The notes under the pieces: generated by a model
What the model was told of the DNA's origin: nothing
Database searches by the model: none
What the model saw: only the letters and a program-made list of their open reading frames with translations
Part shown: piece by piece, positions 7,681 to 16,940 of the stretch
Position numbering within the stretch: position 1 is the stretch's first letter
How the letters are laid out: the number at the start of each line of letters is the position of its first letter
Made by a program: the position numbers and the translations under genes
Assembly (NCBI GenBank): GCA_963836915.1
Contig: CAWILH010000002.1
Span: forward strand, 1,984,001-2,048,000
Length of the DNA stretch: 64,000 nucleotides
Source: Cryomorpha sp963836915
Lineage (GTDB): Bacteria > Bacteroidota > Bacteroidia > Flavobacteriales_D > Cryomorphaceae
Direction: 5' to 3'

Positions 7681-8894
7681 CGCTCCATTTCTGAAAATAT
7701 CAATGTCGTAGCCCCACCGCTGCCCCTCACGTATTCAAGCGAGCGCAAGCCCATGGCGTTCCGGGCTTCCGCATCGGATAGCAGCCTATTCAGTGCATTT
7801 TTCAAATCTGCATAATCATGGACGGCGATGGCAGCATTCTGCATGACCAGCTCTTTGGCCTCGTTAAACTTGGTATAGTTGGGCCCAAAAAGTACGGGCA
7901 CTCCAAAAGTGGCCGGTTCAAGCGTATTGTGAATCCCCGCTCCGAAGCCCCCTCCCACATAACTTATATCCGCATACTGATAAATATTGCTCAGCATGCC
8001 GATGGTATCTACGATTAAGAGCCGGGTGGAGGGTTTTATTTTATGCTTTTCAGACCAGAGCACCGCATCGTTCACTTGGCTGAGCAGCCCCGATAGATGC
8101 TTTTGCCCAATCTCATGGGGGACAATGATGAGCTTAAAACCTGTATGATCTGCGTAAAATCGCAACAGCAAAGCTTCATCTTCGGGCCACGTGCTGCCTG
8201 CGACCAATAAGGAAGAGTTTCCCCTAAATGCATCTATTTCGGGAATGTCTGGAGCGGCTTCCGCCAAATCAATGACCCGATCAAATCTCGTGTCGCCCGC
8301 GACTTGTGCATGGCTTATCCCTTTCGCCTTGAGCAGACCGACGCTACGCTCGTCTTGCGTAAAAATCGTATCAAGCCGCTTCAGGCTTTTGAGAAACCAA
8401 CCGCCGTAAGCTTTGAAATAGATCTGCCCAGGTCTGAATATCCCCGATGCAATAATCACAGGTATCGCCTGCTTTGAAGCCTGCCACAGGAAGTTATGCC
8501 AAATTTCATATTTAATGAATACCGCCAGCGAAGGATTAAAATGCTTCAAAAAATATCGTGCATTGAGCGGTGTATCGAGCGGGAGATAGCATATCACATC
8601 TGCCAGACCGTAATCTTTTCGTATCTCGTATCCCGAAGGACTAAAAAAGGTGAGTAGAATTTTTCGATCGGGGTGCTTTGACCTGAGCATTTCGATGAGG
8701 GGTCGCCCCTGCTCAAACTCGCCGAGCGATGCACAGTGAAACCATACGCAGCCCTTCACATCGGGATATTGGGCTAACCGAACCTTCCAGTCTTGGCGGC
8801 CATTGATCCATTGCTTTGCTTTTGCATTAAAAAATGCGGCCACCCAGATGGCAAAACCGTAAATATAAATTCCAATCGTGTAGAAAACGCGCAC
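7668..8894 (-). CDS. waaA: 3-deoxy-D-manno-octulosonic acid (Kdo) transferase
   Basis: The 408-residue protein has an N-terminal membrane anchor (about residues 4-22) followed by the GT30 fold. WFHCASLGEFEQ carries the catalytic-base glutamate (Glu59). KYEIWHNFLW, AGDTRFDRV, GSTWPEDE and YVGGGFGAGIHNTLEPA are conserved Kdo-transferase segments. It transfers Kdo from CMP-Kdo to lipid A precursor at the inner membrane. The start is GTG at 8894. It overlaps the TAG of the upstream outer-membrane protein gene by one base, so translation is probably coupled. The 3' end overlaps the convergent TspO-like gene by 13 bp. Confidence 0.94.
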   Translation of the reverse strand: MRVFYTIGIYIYGFAIWVAAFFNAKAKQWINGRQDWKVRLAQYPDVKGCVWFHCASLGEFEQGRPLIEMLRSKHPDRKILLTFFSPSGYEIRKDYGLADVICYLPLDTPLNARYFLKHFNPSLAVFIKYEIWHNFLWQASKQAIPVIIASGIFRPGQIYFKAYGGWFLKSLKRLDTIFTQDERSVGLLKAKGISHAQVAGDTRFDRVIDLAEAAPDIPEIDAFRGNSSLLVAGSTWPEDEALLLRFYADHTGFKLIIVPHEIGQKHLSGLLSQVNDAVLWSEKHKIKPSTRLLIVDTIGMLSNIYQYADISYVGGGFGAGIHNTLEPATFGVPVLFGPNYTKFNEAKELVMQNAAIAVHDYADLKNALNRLLSDAEARNAMGLRSLEYVRGSGGATTLIFSEMERYLV

Positions 8895-9646
8895 TAATCT
8901 ACGTAAAACTTAGTGGCCGTCTGGCGATAAACCGGTATGACCCAACCTATTCTAAACCCGAGCAACACATCGAAGTAATTACCGTCGGTAGGCTTCATTT
9001 CATCAAAATTATACGAGCGATAATCAGTGGTGAAGCCTTGATAAACATCCATACCGGCATAAAAATTTGCAAAACGAGTATTGCTGAAATGCTGATAACC
9101 TATAAATTCATAGAGTGCAAAACCGGCCCGTTTTCTATCATATCCTTTCAAGTATTCGCCTTCAAGCGGTGGAAATTCATCTTCGCGGGTCTCTATGCGC
9201 GTGCGGTGTTCCAAATAATCTACCCCCAGTTTCACTACCAACCCAGAGTTGGGATTGGGCCCTATGATCGGAAAAATCTTACCAATATAAAGTCCTGCAA
9301 GGTAGCCGCGCTCCTGCACCAAAAAATTGACAAACTCGGCATCAATACCCACTACCCCGCCATTTGAAAGGCGCAGCTCACGAAAAAGACCATTGGGATC
9401 GTTGACATTATTACCAAATAGGAAACTGAAATCTGAACCCAGCAGAAAGTTGTTTTTGGTTTTGTAAGCATACGAAAACCCAATAAACGCATGGGTTCCG
9501 TAGAGCTCGGCCATATCGCCTCCCGGCTCGTGAAAGCCACCGTGAAACTGAAACAAGTGCATGGGCAAAATGCTATCTACCACGGTTTGCGCCCGCATAT
9601 TGAAAAAACCCAAATAAAAAGCAATTGAGAACAGGTAAATTTTCAT
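8894..9646 (-). CDS. Predicted outer-membrane beta-barrel protein of unknown function
   Basis: The 250-residue protein has a signal peptide (cleavage likely after about residue 19, MRA-Q). Its mature part is built of alternating amphipathic strands rich in Gly, Tyr and Phe, for example HAFIGFSYAYKTK, LAGLYIGKIFPIIG and FDVLLGFRIGWVIPVY. This is the pattern of small Bacteroidota outer-membrane barrels. No specific family is recognised. It overlaps waaA by one base (TAG/GTG), suggesting a role in, or co-expression with, envelope and LPS biogenesis. The start ATG is supported by the signal peptide. Confidence 0.75.
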   Translation of the reverse strand: MKIYLFSIAFYLGFFNMRAQTVVDSILPMHLFQFHGGFHEPGGDMAELYGTHAFIGFSYAYKTKNNFLLGSDFSFLFGNNVNDPNGLFRELRLSNGGVVGIDAEFVNFLVQERGYLAGLYIGKIFPIIGPNPNSGLVVKLGVDYLEHRTRIETREDEFPPLEGEYLKGYDRKRAGFALYEFIGYQHFSNTRFANFYAGMDVYQGFTTDYRSYNFDEMKPTDGNYFDVLLGFRIGWVIPVYRQTATKFYVD

Positions 9647-9702
9647 GGATGGGGGCTTGTCTTACCAATAGCTTTCATAGAGCAGTGGTATCTTTAAATA
9701 CT

Positions 9703-9710
9703 TATATTCG
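9703..9710 (+). promoter_or_regulatory. -7 promoter element candidate (TATATTCG) for the nucleotide-sugar operon
   Basis: TATATTCG differs from TAnnTTTG at one position and lies 23 bases upstream of the first ATG of the six-gene operon. No clear -33 element was found, so this is a weak assignment. Confidence 0.35.
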
Positions 9711-9733
9711 CAGTCGCAAATTTAAGCCTTTTC

Positions 9734-10873
9734 ATGAAGAAAATTCAGATGGTCGATCTGAAGTCTCAGTACGACAAAATTCAGGAAGAAATTGATACTG
9801 CCGTTCTAAACGTAATCCGATCGACAGCCTATATTAATGGGCCGGAAGTGAAAGCCTTTCAGGCCGAGCTTGAAGCATACCTCGGAGTAAAACACGTAAT
9901 ACCCTGCGCCAATGGCACAGATGCATTGCAAATAGCCATGATGGCGCTGGGCTTAAAACCTGGTGATGAAGTGATCACAGCCAATTTTACGTACGTAGCC
10001 ACTGCCGAAGTAATAGCCCTTTTGCAGCTCACCCCGGTGCTGGTCGATGTAAATCCCACCACCTTTAACATTGATATTGACGCGATAGAAAGCGCCATCA
10101 CCGCAAAGACCAAGGCGATAGTCCCTGTGCACCTTTTCGGACAATGCGCCCCGATGGAAGAGATTATGGATATTGCCAAAAAGCACCACCTCTTCGTAAT
10201 CGAAGATACTGCGCAGGCGATCGGCGCTACCTATGCTTACCATGACGGGCGAAAGGCGAAGGCCGGAACGATTGGGGATATAGGTGCGACTTCATTTTTC
10301 CCAAGCAAAAATCTAGGGTGCTACGGAGATGGTGGCGCTATATTTACCAATAATGATGCGTACGCTGCCAAGCTGAGAGTGGTGGCCAACCATGGTCAGA
10401 CCAAGCAATACTACCACGATGAGATCGGGGTAAATTCGAGGCTCGACTCCATCCAGGCCGCCATACTTCGTATCAAGCTACGCCACCTCGACCACTATGC
10501 CACAGCGAGAAATAAGGTAGCCGATTTTTACGATGCCGCTTTCCGCGAAGTGCCCGAATTGAATATCCCCGACCGCTGTGATAAGAGTGACCACGTATTC
10601 CATCAATACACGCTTATACTGAATGGGGTAGACCGGGATGCCATGCGCACCTATTTGATGGAGCGCGATGTACCCGCCATGATCTATTATCCGGTGCCGC
10701 TGCACATGCAAAAAGCCTATCAAGATGATCGGTATAAGCCGGGTGACTTTCCAGTGACCGAGGTATTATGCGAGAATGTGATCTCGCTGCCTATGCAGAC
10801 TGAGCTCGATGATGAGCAGCTCACGCACATAACCCGTACAGTTATCGAATTCATAAATAAATCCAAGAAATGA
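9734..10873 (+). CDS. wbpE: DegT/DnrJ/EryC1/StrS aminotransferase, WbpE type
   Basis: The 379-residue protein is a fold-type I sugar aminotransferase. Lys192 in FFPSKNLGCYGDGG is the PLP-binding lysine, preceded by EDTAQAIGATY with the aspartate that contacts the PLP ring nitrogen. The N-terminal MVDLKSQYDKI and CANGTDALQIAM segments are as in WbpE, which transaminates UDP-3-keto-2-acetamido-glucuronate at C3. The assignment rests mainly on the operon, since wbpD-, wbpB- and wbpA-type genes follow. It is the first gene, and its TGA overlaps the next ATG by four bases. Confidence 0.88.
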   Translation: MKKIQMVDLKSQYDKIQEEIDTAVLNVIRSTAYINGPEVKAFQAELEAYLGVKHVIPCANGTDALQIAMMALGLKPGDEVITANFTYVATAEVIALLQLTPVLVDVNPTTFNIDIDAIESAITAKTKAIVPVHLFGQCAPMEEIMDIAKKHHLFVIEDTAQAIGATYAYHDGRKAKAGTIGDIGATSFFPSKNLGCYGDGGAIFTNNDAYAAKLRVVANHGQTKQYYHDEIGVNSRLDSIQAAILRIKLRHLDHYATARNKVADFYDAAFREVPELNIPDRCDKSDHVFHQYTLILNGVDRDAMRTYLMERDVPAMIYYPVPLHMQKAYQDDRYKPGDFPVTEVLCENVISLPMQTELDDEQLTHITRTVIEFINKSKK

Positions 10874-12192
10874 AAATTGCAGTTGTAGGTACAGGCTATG
10901 TTGGCCTCGTGACCGGTACTTGCTTTGCCGATACCGGCAATGATGTAATATGCGTCGACATAGACGCTGAGAAGGTGAAAAAAATGCAGGATGGCGAAGT
11001 GCCGATCTACGAGCCCTATCTCGATACTGTTTTTGAGCGTAATATCCGCCAAGGGCGGCTTACCTTTACCACCGACCTGAATGCAGCGGTGGCCGATGCG
11101 AAAATCATCTTTCTAGCCCTCCCCACCCCTCCGGGCGAAGATGGCTCGGCCGACCTTTCCTACGTGCTCGGCGTGGCCAATGACCTTGGAAAAATCATCA
11201 AGGACTATAAAGTAATCGTTGATAAGAGCACGGTACCCGTGGGCACTGCCGATCTGGTACACAAGGCTGTGGCAAAGCACGCCTCGGTTGAATTTGACAT
11301 TGTGTCAAACCCTGAATTTCTCCGAGAAGGCTTTGCAGTAGAAGACTTTATGAAGCCAGATCGTGTGGTAATAGGTACCAGCTCGCAGCGCGCGGCCAAG
11401 GTGATGGAGAATCTTTATAAGCCGTTTGTGCGCCAAGGGAATCCGCTCATTATAATGGACGAGAAGTCTGCCGAGCTTACCAAGTACGCCGCCAATTCTT
11501 TCTTGGCCACCAAGATCACCTTCATGAACGAGATCGCCAACTTCTGCGAGATGGTAGGCGCCGACGTAGATATGGTACGCGCCGGAATAGGCACGGATAC
11601 CCGTATCGGCAAGCGTTTTCTCTTCCCTGGTATCGGTTACGGCGGTAGCTGCTTCCCAAAAGATGTGCAGGCTCTCGCCAAGAGCGGAAGCCAATTTGGA
11701 TACCATTTTGAAATCCTTGACTCCGTGCTTCGCGTGAACGATCGCCAGAAACTATCGCTCATTGAGAAGTTGAAGAAGCACTATAAAGGTGACCTTTCGG
11801 GAAAAACATTTGCGCTTTGGGGATTGGCATTTAAGCCAGACACCGACGATATCCGCGAGGCTCCGGCGCTTTACATGATTGACGCATTGCTCGAGGCCGG
11901 CGCCACTGTAAAAACATTTGACCCGGAAGCGATGGAAAATGTGCAGAAGATGTACGGGGAGAAAGTCCACTTCTGCGAAAATATGTACGAGCCACTAAAA
12001 GATGCCGACGCTTTGCTTATCGCCACGGAATGGTCGGTGTTCAGAAACCCCGACTTCGACAAAGTGTCCGAATTACTCAAGTCAAAGAAGATCTTTGACG
12101 GCCGTAATCTATACGAGAATAGCAAATTGCTGGAGCTCGGATTCTATTACGAGAGCATAGGCCGCGAAACAGTTCATCAAAAGGGATCATGA
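10870..12192 (+). CDS. ugd: UDP-glucose 6-dehydrogenase
   Basis: The 440-residue enzyme oxidises UDP-glucose to UDP-glucuronate with two NAD+. It starts with the Rossmann motif GTGYVGL. The catalytic cysteine is Cys261 in GYGGSCFPKD, and the conserved KSTVPVGT and NPEFLREG segments are present. The C-terminal UDP-binding domain contains WGLAFKPDTDDIREAPA. It overlaps both neighbours by four bases (ATGA), so the operon is translationally coupled. Its product is the direct substrate of the next enzyme, a UDP-glucuronate decarboxylase. Confidence 0.94.
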   Translation: MKIAVVGTGYVGLVTGTCFADTGNDVICVDIDAEKVKKMQDGEVPIYEPYLDTVFERNIRQGRLTFTTDLNAAVADAKIIFLALPTPPGEDGSADLSYVLGVANDLGKIIKDYKVIVDKSTVPVGTADLVHKAVAKHASVEFDIVSNPEFLREGFAVEDFMKPDRVVIGTSSQRAAKVMENLYKPFVRQGNPLIIMDEKSAELTKYAANSFLATKITFMNEIANFCEMVGADVDMVRAGIGTDTRIGKRFLFPGIGYGGSCFPKDVQALAKSGSQFGYHFEILDSVLRVNDRQKLSLIEKLKKHYKGDLSGKTFALWGLAFKPDTDDIREAPALYMIDALLEAGATVKTFDPEAMENVQKMYGEKVHFCENMYEPLKDADALLIATEWSVFRNPDFDKVSELLKSKKIFDGRNLYENSKLLELGFYYESIGRETVHQKGS

Positions 12193-13178
12193 AAAAACGA
12201 GTTTTAGTGACCGGTGCTGCCGGATTTCTAGGTTCCCACCTCTGCGACCGCTTCATAAAAGAAGGCTATGAAGTGCTTGCAATGGATAACCTTATAACGG
12301 GAGATCTCAAAAACATTGAGCACCTATTTCCAAATGGAGACTTCACCTTCTATAATCACGATGTAAGCAACTTCGTGCATGTGCCTGGAGAGCTGGACTA
12401 TATCATGCATTTCGCATCGCCCGCCAGCCCGATCGACTATTTGAAAATACCGATCCAAACGCTTAAAGTGAGTTCCTTGGGCACGCATAACCTACTTGGT
12501 TTGGCGAAAGCCAAAAAAGCCAGAATACTGGTAGCCAGCACGAGCGAAGTGTATGGCGACCCAGAAGTGCATCCGCAAGATGAATCGTATTGGGGAAATG
12601 TAAACCCCATAGGCCCGCGCGGGGTGTACGATGAAGCCAAGCGCTTTCAAGAAGCCATTACCATGGCCTACCATAGATTTCACGGTCTGGAGACTAGAAT
12701 AGTACGGATATTCAACACCTACGGCCCGAGGATGCGGCTCAATGATGGGCGAGTGCTGCCAGCATTTATCGGACAGGCGCTGCGTGGCGAAGACTTTAGC
12801 GTATTTGGCGATGGTTCACAAACACGCTCTTTCTGCTATGTAGATGATTTGGTAGAAGGCATATACCGTCTACTCCTTTCGGAGCAGAGCGAACCGGTCA
12901 ATATTGGAAATCCCGATGAGATAACCATTAAAGAATTTGCAGATGAGATCATCGAGCTTACGGGAGCAAAAACGAAGATCGATTATAAGCCGCTCCCCCA
13001 TGATGACCCAAAGAAGCGACGCCCCGATATCACCCTTGCAAAAGAGATTTTAGGCTGGGCGCCCAAGGTAGACCGCAGTGAAGGATTGAAAATTACACTA
13101 GACTACTTTAAATCGCTCGATCATCAGGATCTTTATAAAAAAGAGCATAAGCAATTCGACAAATATATACGTCGCTAA
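12189..13178 (+). CDS. uxs: UDP-glucuronate decarboxylase (UDP-xylose synthase)
   Basis: The 329-residue protein is an extended short-chain dehydrogenase. GAAGFLGSHL is the NAD-binding motif and Tyr147/Lys151 (YDEAK) are the catalytic pair. The segments HFASPASP, TSEVYGDPEVHPQ and RIFNTYGPRM are characteristic of UXS enzymes. It decarboxylates UDP-glucuronate to UDP-xylose (or a 4-keto-pentose intermediate). It sits directly after ugd, which makes its substrate. Its TAA shares one base with the ATG of the acetyltransferase gene. Confidence 0.92.
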   Translation: MKKRVLVTGAAGFLGSHLCDRFIKEGYEVLAMDNLITGDLKNIEHLFPNGDFTFYNHDVSNFVHVPGELDYIMHFASPASPIDYLKIPIQTLKVSSLGTHNLLGLAKAKKARILVASTSEVYGDPEVHPQDESYWGNVNPIGPRGVYDEAKRFQEAITMAYHRFHGLETRIVRIFNTYGPRMRLNDGRVLPAFIGQALRGEDFSVFGDGSQTRSFCYVDDLVEGIYRLLLSEQSEPVNIGNPDEITIKEFADEIIELTGAKTKIDYKPLPHDDPKKRRPDITLAKEILGWAPKVDRSEGLKITLDYFKSLDHQDLYKKEHKQFDKYIRR

Positions 13179-13747
13179 TGGACTATTTCGCCCACGAAAC
13201 GGCAGTGGTAGATGATGGTGCATCCATTGGCGAAGGCACCAAAATATGGCATTTCTCACATATTATGGCGCCTTGCAAAATTGGTAAAAAATGCAATTTG
13301 GGTCAGAATGTCGTCGTGTCGCCAAATGTAGAACTTGGCGAAAATGTAAAGGTTCAAAACAATGTGAGCATCTATAGCGGTGTGATCTGCGAAGATGATG
13401 TCTTCTTAGGTCCATCCATGGTTTTCACCAATGTGACCAACCCGAGAAGCGCCGTAAACCGTCGCGGCCAATACTCAAAAACACGTGTAAGAAAGGGAGC
13501 AACCATAGGAGCAAATGCCACTATAATCTGTGGCAATGATATAGGGGAGTTTGCATTTATAGGAGCTGGAGCGGTCGTGACCAAAGCAGTAAAAGCCTAC
13601 GCCCTGATCGTAGGCAATCCCGCTAAGCAAATAGGATGGATGAGCGAATATGGGCAGCGGCTTTCCTTTGATGAAAATGGAAAAGCCCAATGTGCCGAAA
13701 GTGGCGAACGGTATCAGCTTACCGATGAAAATGTCAAAAAAGTATGA
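13178..13747 (+). CDS. wbpD: Hexapeptide-repeat N-acetyltransferase, WbpD type
   Basis: The 189-residue product is a left-handed beta-helix acyltransferase. It starts YFAHETAVVDDGASIGEGTKIW, has repeated [ILV]-G-x4 turns, and has a loop (VFTNVTNPRSAVNRRG) characteristic of WbpD/WlbB. Those enzymes use acetyl-CoA to acetylate the 3-amino group of UDP-GlcNAc3NA. It ends NPAKQIGWMSEYGQRL, as in WlbB-like proteins. It overlaps the preceding gene by one base and the following Gfo/Idh gene by four. With WbpA, WbpB and WbpE types present, the route to UDP-GlcNAc3NAcA is complete. Confidence 0.9.
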   Translation: MDYFAHETAVVDDGASIGEGTKIWHFSHIMAPCKIGKKCNLGQNVVVSPNVELGENVKVQNNVSIYSGVICEDDVFLGPSMVFTNVTNPRSAVNRRGQYSKTRVRKGATIGANATIICGNDIGEFAFIGAGAVVTKAVKAYALIVGNPAKQIGWMSEYGQRLSFDENGKAQCAESGERYQLTDENVKKV

Positions 13748-14772
13748 GCGATAAACCTATTCATTTCGCCATAGTAGGCTGCGGCCATATCGGCAAGCGC
13801 CACGCAGAGATGATCTTGAGAAATCCGGAAGCGAGACTTGCGGGGCTGGTCGATATACGTGACCGAAAAGAACTAAAGCTCGAAGAATACGAAGCGCCTT
13901 TCTTTAAAGATATGGCCGAAATGCTGGCCGAAGTAGAAGAACTGGATGTGATAAATATCTGCACCCCAAATGGACTTCATGCCGGCCAAGCTTTGCAGGC
14001 GCTCAACCACAAGAAGCATGTGGTATGTGAAAAACCAATGGGGCTGAGCAAAGCAAATTGTGAAGAAGTGATCTTTAAGTCACTGCAGGTGAGCAAGCAC
14101 GTGATCTGCGTAATGCAAAACAGGTATTCACCACCATCGGTTTGGCTAAAAGAAATAATTGACCAACAGCGCCTTGGAGAGATTTACATGGTAGACATCA
14201 ACTGCTACTGGAACCGAGATGAACGCTATTATTCAAAGTCGGAGTGGAAAGGTAAGCAGGAATTGGATGGCGGCACCCTGTTTACACAATTTTCGCATTT
14301 CATTGATATCATGTATTGGCTTTTTGGAGATATTGAAAATATTCAAGGCCGCTTTGCCGACTTTAACCACAAGGAAACCACCGACTTTGAAGACAGCGGT
14401 GTAGTGAGCTTCAACTTTGTGAACGGCGGCATAGGCTCCTTAAACTATTCTACTTCCGTTTGGAATCAGAATCTGGAGAGCAGCATGACCATCATTGGCA
14501 GCAAGGGCAGCGTAAAAGTGGGCGGTCAGTACATGAATAATGTAGAGTATTGCCATGTAGAAAATTATGAGATGCCCGAGCTGCCCGAAGCCAGCCCGGC
14601 CAATGATTATGGATTCTACAAGGGCAGCGCGGCCAATCATCATTTTATTATTCAAAACGTGATAGACACCCTTAAAAATCGCAATGTAGCCACCACCAAT
14701 GCGCTCGAAGGACTGAAAGTGGTAGACATCATCGAACGCATTTATAAAGTGCGCGACTCAGCAATAAAGTAG
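13744..14772 (+). CDS. wbpB: Gfo/Idh/MocA oxidoreductase, WbpB type
   Basis: The 342-residue protein has an N-terminal Rossmann domain (VGCGHIGKRH) and the family's catalytic EKP motif (Glu96-Lys97-Pro98 in VVCEKPMGLSK). A C-terminal sheet domain includes NCYWNRDERYY and GGTLFTQFSHFID. WbpB/WlbA enzymes oxidise C3 of UDP-GlcNAcA, giving the ketone used by WbpE. It overlaps wbpD by four bases and is one base away from the wbpA-type gene. Alternative substrates among Gfo/Idh enzymes are many, so the specific role rests on the neighbours. Confidence 0.88.
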   Translation: MSDKPIHFAIVGCGHIGKRHAEMILRNPEARLAGLVDIRDRKELKLEEYEAPFFKDMAEMLAEVEELDVINICTPNGLHAGQALQALNHKKHVVCEKPMGLSKANCEEVIFKSLQVSKHVICVMQNRYSPPSVWLKEIIDQQRLGEIYMVDINCYWNRDERYYSKSEWKGKQELDGGTLFTQFSHFIDIMYWLFGDIENIQGRFADFNHKETTDFEDSGVVSFNFVNGGIGSLNYSTSVWNQNLESSMTIIGSKGSVKVGGQYMNNVEYCHVENYEMPELPEASPANDYGFYKGSAANHHFIIQNVIDTLKNRNVATTNALEGLKVVDIIERIYKVRDSAIK

Positions 14773-14773
14773 T

Positions 14774-16063
14774 ATGTACGAAGGATTACTCAGCAAAGAG
14801 AAAAAACTCGCCGTAATTGGTTTGGGCTATGTGGGGCTTCCAATTGCATTGGCTTTCGCCAAAAAGATTTCTGTGATTGGATTTGACATCAACCCAGAAA
14901 GGGTGGAGCAGATGAAAAATAAAACCGACCCCAGCAATGAGCTGGCGGCATCCGACTTTGATCATTCAGATATCCGCTTTACAGCAAATATTGACGATTT
15001 GCGCGACGCCAACTTTTTCATTGTCGCGGTGCCCACCCCCATCGACAAGGGAAATAATCCCGATCTAAGACCCATCCTTAGCGCATCTGCGACCGTGGGC
15101 AAAGTTTTAAAAAAAGGAGATTACGTGGTCTTTGAAAGCACCGTCTATCCCGGTTGTACCGAAGAAGACTGTGTGCCGGTGCTCGAAGAGCATTCAGGGC
15201 TGAAGGGAGTAGAAGATTTCAAAATAGGCTATAGCCCGGAGCGTATTAATCCCGGAGACAAGGTACATACCCTGCAGAGCATCGTGAAAGTAAGCGCAGG
15301 GTGCGATGCAGAATCTTCTGATACCATAGCCAAAGTATATGAGCTGGTAGTAGATGCCGGAGTGCACCGCGCCAGCTCGATACGTGTGGCAGAAGCCGCA
15401 AAGATCATTGAGAATACGCAGCGCGACGTGAATATCGCATTGATCAATGAACTCTCGATTATCTTCAACCGCATGGGTATCAACACCTATGAAGTGCTCG
15501 AAGCGGCTGGCACTAAATGGAATTTTCTCAATTTTAAGCCCGGACTGGTAGGCGGTCACTGCATTGGCGTAGACCCCTATTACCTCACCCACAAGGCCGA
15601 GAAGCTAGGCTATCACGCACAGATTATCAATTCTGGTCGATTTGTAAACGACTCAATGGGTGGCTACGTAGCCAAGCAGACCGTTAAAAAAATAATAGCG
15701 GAAGGCAAGAATATCCAAGGGGCAAAGGCGCTCGTAATGGGCGCTACCTTCAAAGAGAATGTAAGTGACATACGCAACTCAAAGGTGGTAGATACGGTGC
15801 GCGAGCTTCAATCGTTTGGGGTGCATGTAGATGTGATCGACCCGCATGCATCGGCCGCAGATATAAAGCATGAGTATGGATACGACCTATCGGAGAAGCC
15901 CGACCCGACGTACGATGCGGTGATCGTTGCCGTAAATCACCATGAGTACAGCGATCTGGATGAAGCATACTTCAGTACTATTCTTGACAAGCAGGGGGTA
16001 TTTGTAGATTTGAAAGGAATCTATAACGGAAAGATCAAATCTTTCAATTACTGGAGTCTTTAA
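14774..16063 (+). CDS. wbpA: UDP-N-acetyl-D-glucosamine 6-dehydrogenase, WbpA/WbpO type
   Basis: The 429-residue nucleotide-sugar dehydrogenase begins with a VIGLGYVGLP Rossmann motif. The catalytic cysteine is Cys263 in LVGGHCIGVDPYYL, a context typical of UDP-HexNAc dehydrogenases rather than UDP-glucose enzymes. It would oxidise UDP-GlcNAc (or UDP-GalNAc) to the uronic acid, the first step of the pathway completed by WbpB, WbpE and WbpD. It is the last gene of the operon. Its final 20 bases overlap the convergent fabD gene, so no space remains for a conventional terminator between them. Confidence 0.92.
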   Translation: MYEGLLSKEKKLAVIGLGYVGLPIALAFAKKISVIGFDINPERVEQMKNKTDPSNELAASDFDHSDIRFTANIDDLRDANFFIVAVPTPIDKGNNPDLRPILSASATVGKVLKKGDYVVFESTVYPGCTEEDCVPVLEEHSGLKGVEDFKIGYSPERINPGDKVHTLQSIVKVSAGCDAESSDTIAKVYELVVDAGVHRASSIRVAEAAKIIENTQRDVNIALINELSIIFNRMGINTYEVLEAAGTKWNFLNFKPGLVGGHCIGVDPYYLTHKAEKLGYHAQIINSGRFVNDSMGGYVAKQTVKKIIAEGKNIQGAKALVMGATFKENVSDIRNSKVVDTVRELQSFGVHVDVIDPHASAADIKHEYGYDLSEKPDPTYDAVIVAVNHHEYSDLDEAYFSTILDKQGVFVDLKGIYNGKIKSFNYWSL

Positions 16064-16940
16064 GCTCGGCCGAAGATGTAGGGAAGCTGCGATCTACTTT
16101 TTTGAACAATCCCTGAAGCACCTTGCCGGGGCCGACTTCTACTACAGCCGTGGCTCCATCGCCTATCATTTTATTCATCGTTTGTGTCCATCGCACGGGC
16201 GCAGTGAGCTGGAGAATTAAATTCTTTTTGATTTCAGCGGGATCTGTCACGGGCAGGCCAGTAACGTTCTGATAGATCGGACAGATCGGGACCTTTATCA
16301 TGGTACTTTCAATCGCCGCAGCCAAGTCTTTTCTGGCGGGCTCCATCAGTGGAGAGTGAAAAGCCCCGCCCACGGGCAGTAGCAAAGCCCGCTTTGCACC
16401 TGCTTCGGTAAGTTTTTCACAGGCTCGTTTCACAGCGGCTTCTTCCCCAGAAATAACCAATTGACCTGGACAATTGTAATTGGCAGGAACCACCACACCT
16501 TCTATTTCGGTGCAAACGCGCTCCACCACTTCATCATCGAGCCCAAGGATTGCTGCCATGGTACCGGGAGTTTGCTCCGTTGCCGACTGCATGGCATTGG
16601 CGCGCTGAGCCACCAGCTTAAGCCCCGACTCAAAGTCGATGGCGCCAGCAGCCACCAGCGCCGAAAATTCGCCCAGACTGTGGCCTGCCGCCATTTTTGG
16701 CACGAAGTCGTTACCCAGCACTTCGGCCAAGATCACTGAATGCAAAAAGATGGCCGGTTGGGCGACCTTTGTAGCTTTCAAGTCTTCGGCATTACCTTCA
16801 AAGAGTATTTTGGTAATCGAAAAACCCAAGATCTCATCTGCCTGATCGAAGCGCTCTTGCGCCAATCCAGAATTATCATATAGCTCTTTTCCCATTCCTG
16901 GAAATTGCGCGCCCTGTCCGGGAAAAACAAATGCTTTCAT
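16044..16940 (-). CDS. fabD: Malonyl-CoA:ACP transacylase
   Basis: The 298-residue enzyme has PGQGAQFPGMG near the start. The nucleophilic serine is Ser88 in AAGHSLGE, and GGAFHSPLM carries the active-site histidine. It moves malonyl groups from CoA to acyl-carrier protein for fatty-acid synthesis in the cytoplasm. Length and motifs are normal. It overlaps the convergent wbpA-type gene by 20 bases, and a long non-coding repeat region lies upstream. Confidence 0.95.
   Translation of the reverse strand: MKAFVFPGQGAQFPGMGKELYDNSGLAQERFDQADEILGFSITKILFEGNAEDLKATKVAQPAIFLHSVILAEVLGNDFVPKMAAGHSLGEFSALVAAGAIDFESGLKLVAQRANAMQSATEQTPGTMAAILGLDDEVVERVCTEIEGVVVPANYNCPGQLVISGEEAAVKRACEKLTEAGAKRALLLPVGGAFHSPLMEPARKDLAAAIESTMIKVPICPIYQNVTGLPVTDPAEIKKNLILQLTAPVRWTQTMNKMIGDGATAVVEVGPGKVLQGLFKKVDRSFPTSSAELKDSSN

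Noticed and set aside
16044..16063. Mis-called ends at the wbpA/fabD overlap
   Set aside because: Both frames keep family-typical C-terminal lengths up to their stops, so the 20-base overlap appears real.
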